Below are positions 1 through 12,600 of a stretch of DNA of 64,000 nucleotides, one piece after another. This DNA is from Cryptomeria japonica (Eukaryota; Streptophyta; Pinopsida; Cupressales; Cupressaceae): contig NC_081406.1 of assembly GCF_030272615.1 (NCBI RefSeq), positions 240,424,422-240,488,421 of the forward strand, read 5' to 3'. Both the position numbers and the translations under genes were made by a program. The notes under the pieces were generated by a model. It was given only the letters and a program-made list of their open reading frames with translations. It searched no databases and was not told where the DNA came from. Numbering within the stretch: the first letter of the stretch is position 1; each line of letters opens with the position of its first letter.

Positions 1-490
1 TAGTGGGTGTAGTCAATAAGGATGTGAAGCCAACAATTCTTTGTACATAAAGACAACAAGTATGTGAAACTATCAATATATGTAGACATGTATATTCATT
101 ATAAGTTATTTAAACTCTTAATTCAATCATGTTTGCATTCAATTACGTTTCTCTTGTCTCTGATTGCGCTACCAAATCCCGAATCGTGCGGCACCATACT
201 TGTGCTACGTGTGTCCTACATGAGTAAAATAAGATAAACATGCAAGTTACTATATAATTTAATTAAAGGCAATTTAAATGGAAAGCATGTATGTACAATG
301 AAAATTGTAAACAACTAGGTGCAATAATATATGTACCGTATAGTTGTCAAGGCCAAATGAAATGGTCGTCAAGGTACCATCATGGACCTACAATAACTCC
401 TCCTCAGTCATCAACTATTAAATAGACCATGTATATAAACATTAGTACTTAATACTATCGCTTATAAATATTTATTTAAAATAAAATGCA

Positions 491-1367
491 CTATGAAATT
501 ACAAGTCCTACAACTACATCATTAGTATATGATGAAAGTACCTCCTTGTCTCTAGCATGTGAGGACTCCGAAGGGTACACTCCAGTCCCTATCATCACAT
601 CTAGTGCATCAGGCATATCATGCACCTCATAATTAGCAGTGTTCGTAGGACAGTCAACAAGCTCTCCAATAGAACCTAAGCATAGTTGCCCACACATAGT
701 ACAAGTATGCAACACACAAATATGTGGAGCTGAAGAGGATGTGTCAGCATCACCAAATCCACCACTAGCATCACCAAAAGGCTGAGCTAGTGCCCCAGCC
801 TAAGAGACCAAAAGGCTAATCAAAGAGTGAATAGCCAATATAGTCTATGACATTGCCTCAGAAATAATATTTGGATGTTGTACTTGACATGGGGGATCAA
901 CGGGAGGAGAGGGAACATATGAGCTTTGTAATACTCAAACTGCCCCAGATCTATCTTGAGGCATACCAAAACCCACACCCTGGAAAGGCTTGATGTCAAT
1001 GTAGTTGACATGCTCTCCTAAAACAAACACAACATACAATTTTTTGATGAAATAAAATGGGACATCAAGATTCTTGTTGGGTGGTCTATCAAAAATCATC
1101 CACCAATGATACCAAAAGTTATTTACAATATCTTTGTTTTCACACGATTTGACAGAAAGTTTTGTTTTTTCACATCTACAGGTTGTCTTCGGGGATTGAT
1201 AAAAATGCGGCAATATCAGTTTTGAATATCTCAAGCTCCTTGACCTGATCATAGGTCAAACCATCCACATATCTATTCCTCATGGACTCTTTCCACAAAA
1301 GAGCAACATTGTGCTCCGTGGTGACGATTTCTACATTGATTATTATGGCATTAAGAGGATCTAACAT
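491..1367 (-). pseudogene. unidentified decayed coding stretch
   Basis: On the minus strand, open frames at 1367-1176, 1252-935 and 715-491 follow one another with one frame change near 1180 and several stops. They read like one degraded protein: a charged N-terminal part (about 60 codons), then an aromatic-rich part (NNFWYHWWMIFDRPP near 1120-1080, FIKKLYVVFVLGEHVNY near 1050-1010), then a Gly/Ser/Ala part and a Cys-containing tail near 700-650. I do not recognise the family. The composition is protein-like rather than random AT-rich translation, so this is probably a remnant of a gene or transposon ORF. It could also be exons of a pseudogene, since the frame change coincides with a GT. No neighbour explains it. 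Confidence 0.3.
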
Positions 1368-1369
1368 TG

Positions 1370-2253
1370 GGGCTCAACGAGGGATTCTATTCTAAATATT
1401 TACAATGCCCCTCAAGTGGTTCAAATTTTGACCAATTAAATATTGAATTGAGGGGGGGTTTGGTAATGGAAGGTTTGGTAACAGAGGGTTTGGTGGTTGT
1501 GGCTATTCATGATTGTCATTGTTATGCACCATTTTACCTCATTGAAGTTGGAAAGTTTAATTTAATCAACAAATTTCAAAGGACAATGTATTTCAAATGA
1601 AAAAACTAGTTTCTATCAAAAAATAGAAAAACAAATAAAAAATGCGAAAATTTTGATAAAAAGACAACAAAATCGTAAATAAGATCATACCTTAGATGAA
1701 AAATTGACAAAAAAAGCCTTCAAATTGGATATCCACTCAAATCCGATATCATATTTGAATACTTTTCATAGCTCAGTGAAAAATGACCCACAGGCTGTCC
1801 TTATAGGCATAAAAATACCCAGGAATCAGATATCCAATTCCTAAACCTTTTTTCAGGATGCATATTATATATTATTCATATAATAAATTATATATGAATA
1901 ATATATAATATATTATAATATATTATATTATATATAATATATATTATAATATAATATAATATAATATATTACAATATATTATATATTATATAATATATTT
2001 ATTATATAAATTATATAATATATTATATAATATATAATATATATATATATATTATATATTATATAATATATTATATAATTTATATAATATAATATATATT
2101 ATATTAATATCCGATATCCAATTTGCTTGGGTTTTTGCCATGGTTAGATGTACTGACATCCAAGCCAAGCAAAAAGTCAACATGGATTTTTCACATTTTT
2201 AGGCGAGTTTAGAAGGCATTTTTTTTTATCACCTTTTTAGCCCCTCATGATCC
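1370..2253. other. non-coding stretch with AT-only palindromic tract
   Basis: No supported gene. Positions about 1868-2105 are almost pure A/T with many overlapping palindromes built from ATAATATAT-type words, expected to form cruciforms or slip in replication. Positions 1440-1500 hold a short GGTTTGGT-rich repeat. Confidence 0.6.
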
Positions 2254-2768
2254 TGCACATACCCAAAAAATACAAACAAACCAAGAAAGTGAGTGCAGTC
2301 CCCTTCCAATACTTGTAAATATAGTGTTGTGAGTTGCTTGAGGGAATGCAACAATGGTGGTGTTGTGAAAACTTGTGAATACCGCTCAAGAAGATCGCTA
2401 AAGCTTCAACCTACAAGAAAACAATCAAGAATCCCATAAATGCCTTCATATGGGAGAGATATAGTCCCTGGAAGGCACATCGACATTGGTGGGCATATGT
2501 AGAGGCGTTACAATTCCTTCCAAGCACTGGCGTAATGCTCAAATCACCACCTATGTGCTTTGAGATTTCTGGGATGCTAGCCCATTGTGTGGATGTCTCC
2601 TCTCCATGCTAGTATCTTGAAGATGAAAGGTTGGTAGAGATGGAATGAGTTGACAAAGCAATCTAGGTGGGCAAAAAGACAAAAGCGATAGTTCAAGACC
2701 TCCAATGACGTGGAGGAAGGCACCATTTGTTGCATTGAGTTGTACAAGGTGTGATTTTTGATATTACA
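2254..2768 (-). repeat. 515-bp direct repeat, left copy (candidate gypsy 3' LTR)
   Basis: This segment aligns by eye along its whole length with 16311-16822, with roughly four in five bases the same. On the minus strand both copies start TGTAATATC and both finish at a TGCA, as LTRs do (TG...CA). A purine-leaning stretch (AAAGTGGGTGCAAAA on the minus strand) lies just before the TG, where a polypurine tract would sit. The two copies bracket the minus-strand gag-protease region, so they are best read as its LTRs. Against this, I see no convincing primer binding site beside the right copy and no matching target duplication (gatcc versus cattt). They could instead be two independent copies of a dispersed LTR. 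Confidence 0.5.
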
Positions 2769-2929
2769 TTTTGCACCCACTTTAGCGAGCATGTCTTTGC
2801 TAAGATGTGCAAAGCTAAAGTAGAGGAAGATGAAGAAAAGAGTCGTGAAAAAGAGGCAAAATTTTGTTGATCAGATGAGGTTGCCTCTAGTGGGATGAAG
2901 CTAAAGAATAGATATTTCTAACTGATGCA

Positions 2930-3535
2930 TCACAAACATGCTAGATGTAGACTAACATGTTAGATGATAAGATAAAGGGTAGATTAAGATGGATGACAAA
3001 TAAGATAGCGTAACAAAAATAAACCTCTCTTTGGAGGAAAGTCCCTTATTATGAATAGATATAAGATACGTGGTCATTGTGATATGAGATACGCTAGTAT
3101 GGATAGAAAAATGGGTTATGCTATATATCCATATGATAGGGAAAGCAATGATGTTTATACAATCATTTTAGTATGGATATCCATACGATAGGCTGAGATT
3201 TTTACCAGCATGGGTAGCGATACACTAGATAGTCATGCGATAAGGAGATGGTTTTGTTGGGATGGGTAGCAATATGCTAGATAGCCATGCGATTGGGCGA
3301 TCAAGGATAGATTTGATAAGTATTAGATATTGGCCCCTACAAAGGAAAAAAAGAGATCAAGTGGTTTGGTCCCCACCTAGGCAAACATGACAAAAAAAAA
3401 GATCAAGTAGTTTGGCTCCCACCAAGGCAAAAAATGATAAAGAAAAAGATCAAGTGGTTTGGCCCCCACATAGGCAAGACATGATAAAGAATAAGATCAA
3501 CTGATGTGGCCTCCACCTAGGAAAACATGAAAAAT
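2930..3535. repeat. two degenerate minisatellites
   Basis: Two imperfect tandem repeats follow one another. At about 3205-3300, units of about 56 bp share GGGTAGCRATA, CTAGATAG and CATGCGAT. At about 3345-3530, four units of about 55 bp share GATCAAGTGGTTTGG, CCCAC and TAGGCAA. They lie between the gypsy ORFs and the candidate 3' LTR, so they are probably 3' untranslated sequence of that element. Confidence 0.6.
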
Positions 3536-4213
3536 TGATCAACAAGAAATATGCAAGAGGCTAGATAGAAAATGCAAATCATAAAGAAGTGTAGATATGA
3601 TGGCTCCCCCTTAGAATGATAGGCCTGAAAGGCATGCCATTCTAAGGAAAAGAGTGATTATGGCACATCAACATAGAAAGATGTTTCCATGGAATGCCTC
3701 TAGTAGAAGGTGACACATGAATGTCCATAACATCAATGATGAATGCAAAAGGACAAGGGGATTTGATATTTTGACGTTAGAACCCATAGCAATGAGAATA
3801 TGTAATGCAGTTGCGAGATGGGTATATCGACATAGTGCCAAAGTTGTTAGATCTGAAGAAAAGCACATGAAGAGAAAGATAAAATAAAAATTTGGGTCAA
3901 CCTGGAACAAGGCCAAAGATGCCCCCAATTATTTGCATTGTTCTTGAATATGGAAAAGCAAGATACAACAAATAGAAGAAGTAGAGAGACAAATAGAAGA
4001 AGGTGCACGATAGAAAAAACTCTTGTATCTGAGCACCTATGGGGTACCTCGGGTCCTCCGAGAGAGCACAACAGATAAAGGTAGTCAACCTCCCATATCC
4101 AAGCATGTATAGAATAACTTGGGTCCTCTAGAAGGGAACAAACATATAAAGCAAGCACAAGGGAACACAATCAAGCAAACATACTATACTATAAGATAAA
4201 GAAAGATAGGGCA

Positions 4214-5690
4214 CTAGAGGCCTTCAACAACCAAGTCATCATCCTCCCAATCTATATCATATGGAGAAGGAGGATGAGATTGAAGTGGGACAATGGAAAG
4301 AGTGGCACCAGGCACCTCACCAACAGTGAGGGAAAGGGACAAAGTAACAACAATGTTTGCATCCACAAGCTTGGACTTGAGGTAAGGGTCAATGATCATG
4401 AAAAGATAGCAGACAATCTTAGGATGTTCTCCAAGGAGTCAAACATGCAAGCCTCCATAGAGGAAGCAGGTGACTCACTCAAAGAAGACGAAACATGAAT
4501 AAGATTGTTGGCCTCCAAAAGAGAGGAAGTGATAAACTTAGGAGAAAATAAATCCTTCTCAACCACACATAGAAATAGGCAAAATAGTAGGCAATGAGAC
4601 AGATAGAGAAAAGGATGAAGAACATACCTATGATAATTTATACCATCAAAACTCTGGGATAGGGCCTTGCTCAAGTTGTATTTGGATTAGATAGGAGAAA
4701 CAAGTCTCTTATCAACTATAGTGATCTGAAGAACCCCAAGAAAACTCTGATGTTGGAATGACAGTGAAATAGGGGGAGCAAATAGAGTTGCACTAGACAC
4801 CACCTATGTATGCAACATATCAGTAGGCTAAGACAATGAAGGTATGTTTGACAAAGATGTAATGAGGGGCGGCTCCAAAGAAGGAGTGATGAAAACCTAC
4901 ATCGGTTTAGGGGGAGGTTCATCGATAGGCCCTAAAGTAGCTAGGACTAAAACAAAAGATGATGTAAGAATAGGAGTAGCCAATGAAACAGGAGCCGATT
5001 CAATACAATTGGGTGCCACAGATGCACCAACAAATTGTAGAGCAGTATCCCGCTCTCAAGCCATGGCCCATTGATAGCACTTACGCTCATGCACATGCTG
5101 ATTGTGATGAAGATGAGGGCCACTAACTGAAGCTCGAGAGGACTCAAGAGCATCATGCTCCATAGGAGAGGCCTCCAAAACCATGTCAGGGACAAGAGAA
5201 GGCCCAACCGATGGAACAAGGGGTGCATTAGAGACAAGTAATACATTCACAACAATGGGTGTCATACCTCACTTTGTTTGTGGAGCAGTTGGAGGAACAG
5301 AGGATGCCAACATAGGTTGTGAGGAAGGAGCAAGTAGTGATAAATGAAAACAAGAGGAACACTTCCCTTTCTCGTATCGAGAGGGTCAAGGAATATCGGC
5401 CATGATTGGGAGCTCAAAAGGAGGGCAGGTCGTAGACTTTGACAGCACAAGCGCCTTTCCCTTATCTACATTAGGTGCAGTCGTAGGAACAAAAGATACA
5501 ACCAGAGGTTGTGTAGTCCTCGGCAGAGAGGGAGGTTTATTTGAGGGAACAAGCTTAGCCTCAACCCTTGACGATGAGGGGACATGAGACACTACTCGTT
5601 CCAACACAATAATAAACAGAGGAGAGGTCGATGCAGAAAGAGGCAATGAATAGCTAGGTTGAGCTGATTTAGGGGCCAACTTCCTCATCT
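4214..5690 (-). pseudogene. Ser/Pro-rich ORF following gypsy protease (decayed)
   Basis: On the minus strand, downstream of the protease region, a chain of open frames (5688-5386, 5265-5056, 4674-4396, 4399-4214) encodes a low-complexity protein rich in Ser, Pro, Leu, Val and Thr, broken by stops and frameshifts. It ends at an acidic tail (IDWEDDDLVVEGL, then stop) near 4220. No reverse-transcriptase, RNase H or integrase motif is visible where gypsy elements normally carry them. Either the enzyme region was deleted and replaced, or the element belongs to a non-autonomous gag-only class and relied on a partner for enzymes. The Ser/Pro-rich chain has no family I recognise. Confidence 0.45.
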
Positions 5691-5699
5691 TATACTAAT

Positions 5700-8145
5700 A
5701 ATATGTGTAGTACATCAAGTCATCATGAGGAAGATTGGGCCTTGTTGGAGCAGGCAAAAAATGATCCAATGAAAAAATCCCCATGAGCTATCAAGGGTCA
5801 ATATCCATTATCCTTGATGACATGCACAGACTCCTCATGAGAAAACTTGAGGCACTTGTGAATCACTAAAGGGACTGCATCTATAGAAATCAACTAGGGA
5901 ATTCCTAGTTTAACCTAAAATAGGTCCTTTTCAGGAATGATCACAAATGTAGAAGACATAGCCTTGGGTCCCAGGAGCATCATTAAGGTGATGCTACCCA
6001 AAGGAGGGATCTAGAGCAACCATCATGCATCCTCAAGGTTGCTCGACATTCATCATATGCATGCCTATGCCAACCATTTACAAATAGAGTCTTCTCCATA
6101 ATGACATTGACTCTGCATGATGGGTCAACCATCACACCTATGATAGTTTGACTGTTTAATTTAGTAGGGATGAATAGAGGAGAAAACTCTCCACAATACA
6201 GGACATCAAAAGGGGTGAATGATAATGACATGTCATAAACCTTCCCCTTATGGCTAGGAGTTGAACAAATAGGAGTGATTGTGACCATGTTCACAAATGG
6301 ACCATCATCCAAAGGAGGATCTGATGCACAAATGAAATTTGTTGAATGTGGTGGAAATATATTAGTATAGATATGCAAATCACTATTGGTCTTATCAAAA
6401 TATTTGTTTGAATTGTTCTTGCTCTCATGGACTTTAATCGCACCATTTTCGATGTGGTCTTGGACAATATTTTGAAGATGAAAAATCGCTTAGTGTCATG
6501 ACCACGTACACGATGGTAATGACAAAAATTTGACCCATCATACCAACATCGATAGGATCTATTATCGAACAAATTCTAACCTCAGGAAGGGTAATCAGAT
6601 TGTCTTTTAGAAATCGTTGCATTATGCTCAAGTAAGAGTCATTTAGTTTAGTGAAGACTATTCTATTGTGATCCCTACATAGTAGCCATCAAAGGAATAA
6701 CCACAACATTAGGTACAAATTTATTCTTCCTAGACCCTTTCATGGACACGCCTACGAAGGACTCGTTGTGATAGTTCAAAGTATAATCTTTGAACCACGA
6801 CATGGTGTGCTAGTAGTCAGAGAGTGTAGAGGACATATTGGAAAAGTTTTGGTAACAATAAAGAGACAACTTCTTCCTTAATGCTAGTCGTAGGTTGCCA
6901 ATAAACATCCTCTACATATCATTATCCGATAGGGAAAAGGGGATCCTAGTGGAGATTGACTGATATCTCAAGATAAAGTTTGTGACCTTTTCATTGGGTT
7001 TTTGTTTACAATGAACAAGGTCAATGATAGTGACCCTACTACTAATGTTAGCTTAAAACCATTAAAGGAAAAGGTCCATAAGTTGATCAAAGGCACAGAT
7101 GGAATGATCTAATAGGGAGATGTACTACAATAGCATGGTTCCTTTAAGGGACCATGAGAACATTTTGAGCAAAAAAAAGTCCAGGCTATGATAGTCATTG
7201 CACATGGTCATAAAAGAGTCATTGTATACATTAGGGTTTACATCACCATTGAGCCTATTTAACTTCAATGATTTAATCATGGAAGGAAGGATGGTGTTAA
7301 GGATAATGATATCAAGGGGACTCTTCCTATAATATGCAAGCATAGATGATTGACTAGAAGCAGAGGCCATGTTTGTAATTTGTAATTGTAACTGCCCCAT
7401 GTTTTGTAAGATAGTGCTCAAGATAGGATTAGAGGGTAGAGGTGCACTATATGTGCCACCACCTCCACCGACGCCTCCAAGAGGACTAACGCCACCAACG
7501 GATGTAGTGCTAGTGTTGATTGTAGGGATATGAGCTGCAACAGAGGTTGAGGTCGAGCTACTAGACATACTCGTGTAACCCAAGGGAGTGGATAAGGCAT
7601 TGATACTAGGAATAGTGGGCCCTAGATTAACCATGTGTACCATTGAACCAAGTATATTAACACCAAGCTAAGAACCACATGTGTCGGATTGGCCATCCTT
7701 TGGAGAGGCACAGCCAAAGGCACGTGATTCCTGAAAATCATAGATAATGCCCTCACCATCTCTAGGCCCCTTCTATCTGACATCAACATGTCCCTTAAAG
7801 TGCTAACAACATATCCGCCCTAGGGGAGGACATTCTCCCGATCTAGGAGACCCTCAAAGTCTCTTAGATTATTCTCTAGCATGTTAATTTGTTCAAAATC
7901 AATGCTGATAGCATAATCATGATCAACAACAAGAGGGGAAGATGGAGGAGAATTTTTAGAAGAATTGTTTTGAGAGTTGGATTGAGAATCAGGTGGAGAA
8001 GGACCCCTTGTCAAAATGGCCTCAAGGGGGCAAGAGGCCAGGAAATTATTTAGGTTGGGAAGCTGGTCATTAAATATTGGACCCGACCTAGGAGGACTAT
8101 AGTGATTCATATGAATGCTCTTTCTAGCAGTCCTTTTCACAACAA
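5700..8145 (-). pseudogene. Ty3/gypsy-type gag and protease (decayed)
   Basis: On the minus strand the N-terminal part is Ser/Asn/Pro-rich (8140-7820). A Ser/Thr/Gly-rich linker follows, then the retrotransposon gag core near 7300-7125, recognisable by FMTMCNDYHSLDFFLLKMF and WSLKG, the usual 'F...d...ll..F..SLkG.A..W' pattern. A YDGSNFCHYHRVRGHDTKRFF motif (about 6540-6480) matches the Cys/His 'C.yHr..GHdTe.C' motif of non-chromoviral gypsy elements. The aspartic protease follows near 6130-6060 (GVMVDPSCRVNVI); its active-site D-S/T-G reads DPSC, so it is probably inactive. A final 'FxVKLGIPW.IS.DAVPLVIH..LKFSHE' block near 5930-5820 matches the post-protease segment of this group. Stops and frameshifts break it throughout. 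A copia element sits at its 5' end, and the start codon lies beyond that insertion at 15442-15440. Confidence 0.75.
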
Positions 8146-8150
8146 CTCCC

Positions 8151-9565
8151 TATTGGCATTGCATGAAGATTTTATTGATGAAGTATAGTGTTGTCATTGA
8201 TGTCAATAGTAACCGGTAATGGATTTGTATTGCAACCAGTAATGATGCAATTATGAAACCGGTAGTTAAGTAGTGATGGCCACCGATATTGCTATTGAAG
8301 CAGAGATTAATTAGTAACCCTTACCAATTGATAAGAAGAACCCTAATCGATGGAGCTTGGAGAATCGGTTGTGATGATCTATGACCAAATGGTGATCGGA
8401 GATGAAGGTACCAAATAAGCATGATGCACGTGATGAGTTTCAAAGTGGTTTTGGCATGTGAAGATAACTGTTTATCTTGGGAATGATCTAATGCATAACA
8501 TGAAGTGAAAAATGTGTGATGAGCTACAGGATCCAATGTGTGGTGATCCAGGAGCAGTTGAAGTTGTCTAGAACAATGTGTAGTTGATTGCTATGTAATC
8601 CAATGGTTAAGATTGAACTTATATGTTTATAATCTCTATGAGATTTGTAGGTTTTGTGATGTGTTACCGACCTATTGTATTTTCTTATAAGGTCGATGAT
8701 TTGTTTCAATGTTTTGTTGGAAAATTTGGTTAAGTGTGGCAGTGATTGTTGTCAAACCAGAAGGAGTGTCTGCAAAATGTTGGGAAGGAAGATAGGAGCA
8801 GAAAAGGATCTGATTAAGCAAGAAAGTGTTATTTCCAGATCAGCAAAGAACCAGTTGTTCTCTAACCATTACAACAGTTAAATCCCTTAACCAGGTTAGC
8901 TTTAACAGGCTTGGTATTGTTTAATTCCTCATACCAGGTGATCCATTATCTTAGATTTGAAATCCTCAACCGAGGTTACCTCTAACAGGGTACTACCTTT
9001 AACAGGGTTGTGTAGTCAGTCCCTTAACCGGGTAGTCCTTACCCAGATCTATTCTTAACAGGAAATTATTAAGCTTCTAACAAGGCTTGGCTCCTAACAG
9101 GGCAAACTTCAAAAGAGTTCAAAATACTTGTGGGTATTCATCCCCACCGTGGTTTTTCCCATTTGGGTTTCCACATGAAAAATCATTGTGTCAAGTGTTG
9201 AATAATTTTGTGGGTGTATTTTGATATGGTTGATATGAATAATTGGTAAATCCAATTAGATATGTTTAGATGACTGAAAATGATCTGAAATGTGATATTA
9301 CTGATATTAGTGAAGTGGTTTAATATTTTGGTTAAATGGTATTTGAGTTTCTGATTTTTTGCATTGTATCATTGATGCTTTGATTGAAACCGGTAAAGTT
9401 TGACAGTGCAGTTGCAATTTTTGATACAGTGTCTAAACCGGTTAGATTAGCAAGTTGTTTTTGAGTTGAAATTAAGTTTGGTGAAAGTTTAGTTTATTTT
9501 CTATCTATTGATTCACCCCCCCTCTCAGTAGTTAATCATATCCTTACAGTTTCATCATATTATCA
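8151..9565 (+). repeat. copia element 1, 5' LTR
   Basis: This is a direct repeat of 14077-15435. It contains a run of short motifs of the type CTTAACCGGGT / CTAACAGGG (8880-9075), a GTGGTTTTTCCCATTTGGGTTTCCAC palindrome-like block near 9151-9175, and a C-run with CTCTCAGT near its end (9509-9530). The first 70 bases differ from the 3' LTR at about five positions, so the insertion is not recent. Confidence 0.92.
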
Positions 9566-9567
9566 AT

Positions 9568-9579
9568 TGGTATCAGAGC
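9568..9579 (+). other. copia element 1 primer binding site
   Basis: TGGTATCAGAGC lies two bases after the 5' LTR. It is complementary to the 3' end of plant initiator methionine tRNA, the usual primer for copia minus-strand DNA synthesis. Confidence 0.93.
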
Positions 9580-9635
9580 ATTTCAGGTCCTCTTGTGTTT
9601 AAGCCTAATAGCTTGAGGAAAAGATCCAGGAGAAC

Positions 9636-12600
9636 ATGATGAAGAAAGAAGGTTCAAAGTTCAACAGGGAAAACTACAAAATTTGGAGTGATAGGATGAA
9701 GATCTATATCAAGAGATTAGGAAGTCAATATTGGGAACATGTTGTTACTAAATATAACTTGCCTAGTGTGATTCTGATAGATGATCAAAAGAAGGAGCAA
9801 CAAGAGAACAATGAAGCATTGGAGGCCATCATCAATTCCTTGTTCGATTTAGAGTATGTTGATGTTCATGGATTGGAGACTGCATGTGAAGTATGGAAGA
9901 AACTGGAAGATATCTATAGCGGTGATGAGCATGTTAAGATTACCAAGGAAGAGAGTCTGAGAGGTAAATTTGATGATATGCAGATGGCTGAAAGAGAAAA
10001 CATTCAACAGTATGGTCAGAGGATCAAAGAGATAGTCAGAGAGATCAAAAGTGTTGGAGGTACAATGGAGGATACCATAGTGGTTAGAAAGGTGTTGAGA
10101 AACCTTCTACCTGTCTACGCTATCCGAGTTGCAGCCATTTAGGAACTCAAGTCTATTGATAAGACAAAGGAAATTCTTGATTCTATCATTGGTAAATTAA
10201 CTGCATTTGAATTAAATGGTTTTTATGGAAGTGTCTAGAGATCAAAATCTGCATTTAGAGCCTCAGTCTCAACCCCACCAGTAAGGAAAAGCAGAGAAGT
10301 GAGATACAGGTATGAGCCTAGATCTACAAGAGAGGTAGCTAATGAAGATAGTTTGAATGAGCTTGAAGCTTTATCAGCCAAGCGATTACCTAGAGGTACC
10401 GGTAAGTACAAAGGAAAATTACCACTTAAGTGTTTTGCATGTAACCAGATTAGACATATGGCTACTAATTGTCCAAATGGAGATAATGAGCAAAAATGTG
10501 AGAAGTATAGGAAGTTTAAAGGAAAAGGTAAAAGAGATTATCTCATTGCAATGGATGGAGGAATTACAGATGAAGAATCTAAGGAAGATGCAAATGGGGA
10601 CATTGTCTTTGTTGCTATTAAAGAAGATATATCAGATCAGAAGACATTTGTCTCTCGCATGGATAGTTCAAATGTCTGAATTTTAGATAGCAGTTGTTCA
10701 CACCACATGATCGGTGACCGGAGTAAGTTTCTTACTTTGAAAGAGTTTGATTGAGGTGTTGTGATATTTGGGAATGACTCACCCTGCATGGTGAAAGGAA
10801 AAGGATCCATCTCTCTGAATTGTAAGAGTAGTGCAGATGATGTCTATTGGGTTGAAGGACTGAAACACAATATTTTGAGTGTTGCTCAACTCAATGACAA
10901 AGGTTACCCACTGGAATTTATGAATGGAGTTTGCAATATTTATGGAAGCAAAGGTGAACTGATTGCAATCGACAAACAAACCAGAGGTAATTTTTTTCAT
11001 TTAAGCTCTAAAGTCAACAGTTGTTTAATCGCAAAAGTAGAAGATAGTTGGCTTTGGCATCGTAGATTTTGCCATGTAAATTTTGATAACACTGTGAGAG
11101 TTAGTAAGTCCAAATCAATAAGAGATTTTCCATAGTTGGACAAACTGGTGAATGCTTTGTGCAAGGAATGTCAGTTAGGGAAAATGACATCCTCAACCTT
11201 CAAGAGAAAATCCTTCTCAGCATAATATTTGCTAGATTTGGTTCATACCGACCTTTTTAGACCAATGAGGACTAGGAGTATTCAAGGTGATTGGTACTTC
11301 ATGATATTTACTGATGATTGCTCAAGGATGATGTGGGTCACATTCTTGAAAGACAAGACAAAAGAATTTAGCAAGTTTAAGGCATTCAGAGCCTTAGTTG
11401 AGAATGAAAGTGGAAAGAGATAAAGTGCTTAAGAACGGATCAAGGTGGTGAATTTACTTCAAAGGAATTCACTAGATACTGTGAAGACAATGGAATTAAG
11501 AGGCATCTTTCTACACCAAGGACACCACAACAGAATGCTATTGTAGAAAGGAACATCCGGTTAGTAGTTGAAGCTGCTAGGACTATGCTAATTCAAGGAG
11601 GTGTAGCTAAGACATTCTGGAGAGAAGATGTCAGCATAGCTGTTTACACAATGAACCAAATACTGGTTAAAAGAGGTAAGGACAAAAATCCCTATGAGTA
11701 CTGGTATGGTAGATCACCTAATATCAGTTACTTTTAAAATTTTGATAGCAGATATTTATCAAAAGAGGTGATTATGTTGGTAAGTTTGATGCCAAGAGTG
11801 ATGAAGGCATATTTCTTGGTTACTCCACCGAGAGAAAAACTTACAAGTGTTACAACAACCAGACTAATAAGATCATTGAAAGCATTAATATCTATGTTGA
11901 TAATTTTCTTGAGTAATCAGGAGAAACTAGTAAAGAGAATGAAGAAGAAGAACCTTACACACTATTTTTGGAACCAGAATCAGTGAAGCTAGAAGTTGGA
12001 GAATAGAATAGAGAAGCCCCAGTTCAACTAGAATAGGAATGTCCAGCAGAAGATGAAGAAAGTGAAGAAGAAGAACTTGGAAATCAAGATCATGTTATTT
12101 CAAGGTATGTTAGACTCAATCATAGCCCAATTGTATTATTGGAGACAAGAATGCAGGTGTGCTAACTCAAACAAGGCTTAGGGAGAACCCTTGTATGATT
12201 TCCATCATTGAGCCTAGAACTGCAAAAGAAGCCTTTGGAGATGAACACTGGATCAAGGCAATGGAAGAAGAACTTGACCAAATAGAGAAGAACAATAAAT
12301 GTTCATTGGTACCTAGACCAGAGAACATGAATATAATAGGTAAAAAATGGGTATTCAGAAATAAACTAAATGAAGATGGAGTAGTGGTTAGAAATAAAGC
12401 CAGACTAGTATGCAAAGTATATGCACAAGAAGAAGGTGAAGACTATGGTGAGACATTTGCTCTAGTTGCAATATGTGAAGGAGTAAGGAATCTACTTGCA
12501 TTTGCAGCATACATAGGAATTAAATTATATCAGATAGATGTGAAGTCAGCATTCCTATATGGAATATTGGAAGAGGAAGTCTACATTGAACAACCATAAG

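Noticed and set aside
3590-3612. AAGGGGGAGCCATCA on the minus strand as polypurine tract of the gypsy element
   Set aside because: No LTR-like repeat starts here; the repeated TG-starting segment begins at 2768, so this is at most an internal or secondary tract.
10357-10686. Second plus-strand ORF overlapping the gag zinc knuckle
   Set aside because: Frame shadow of the gag, whose CCHC motif is in the other frame.
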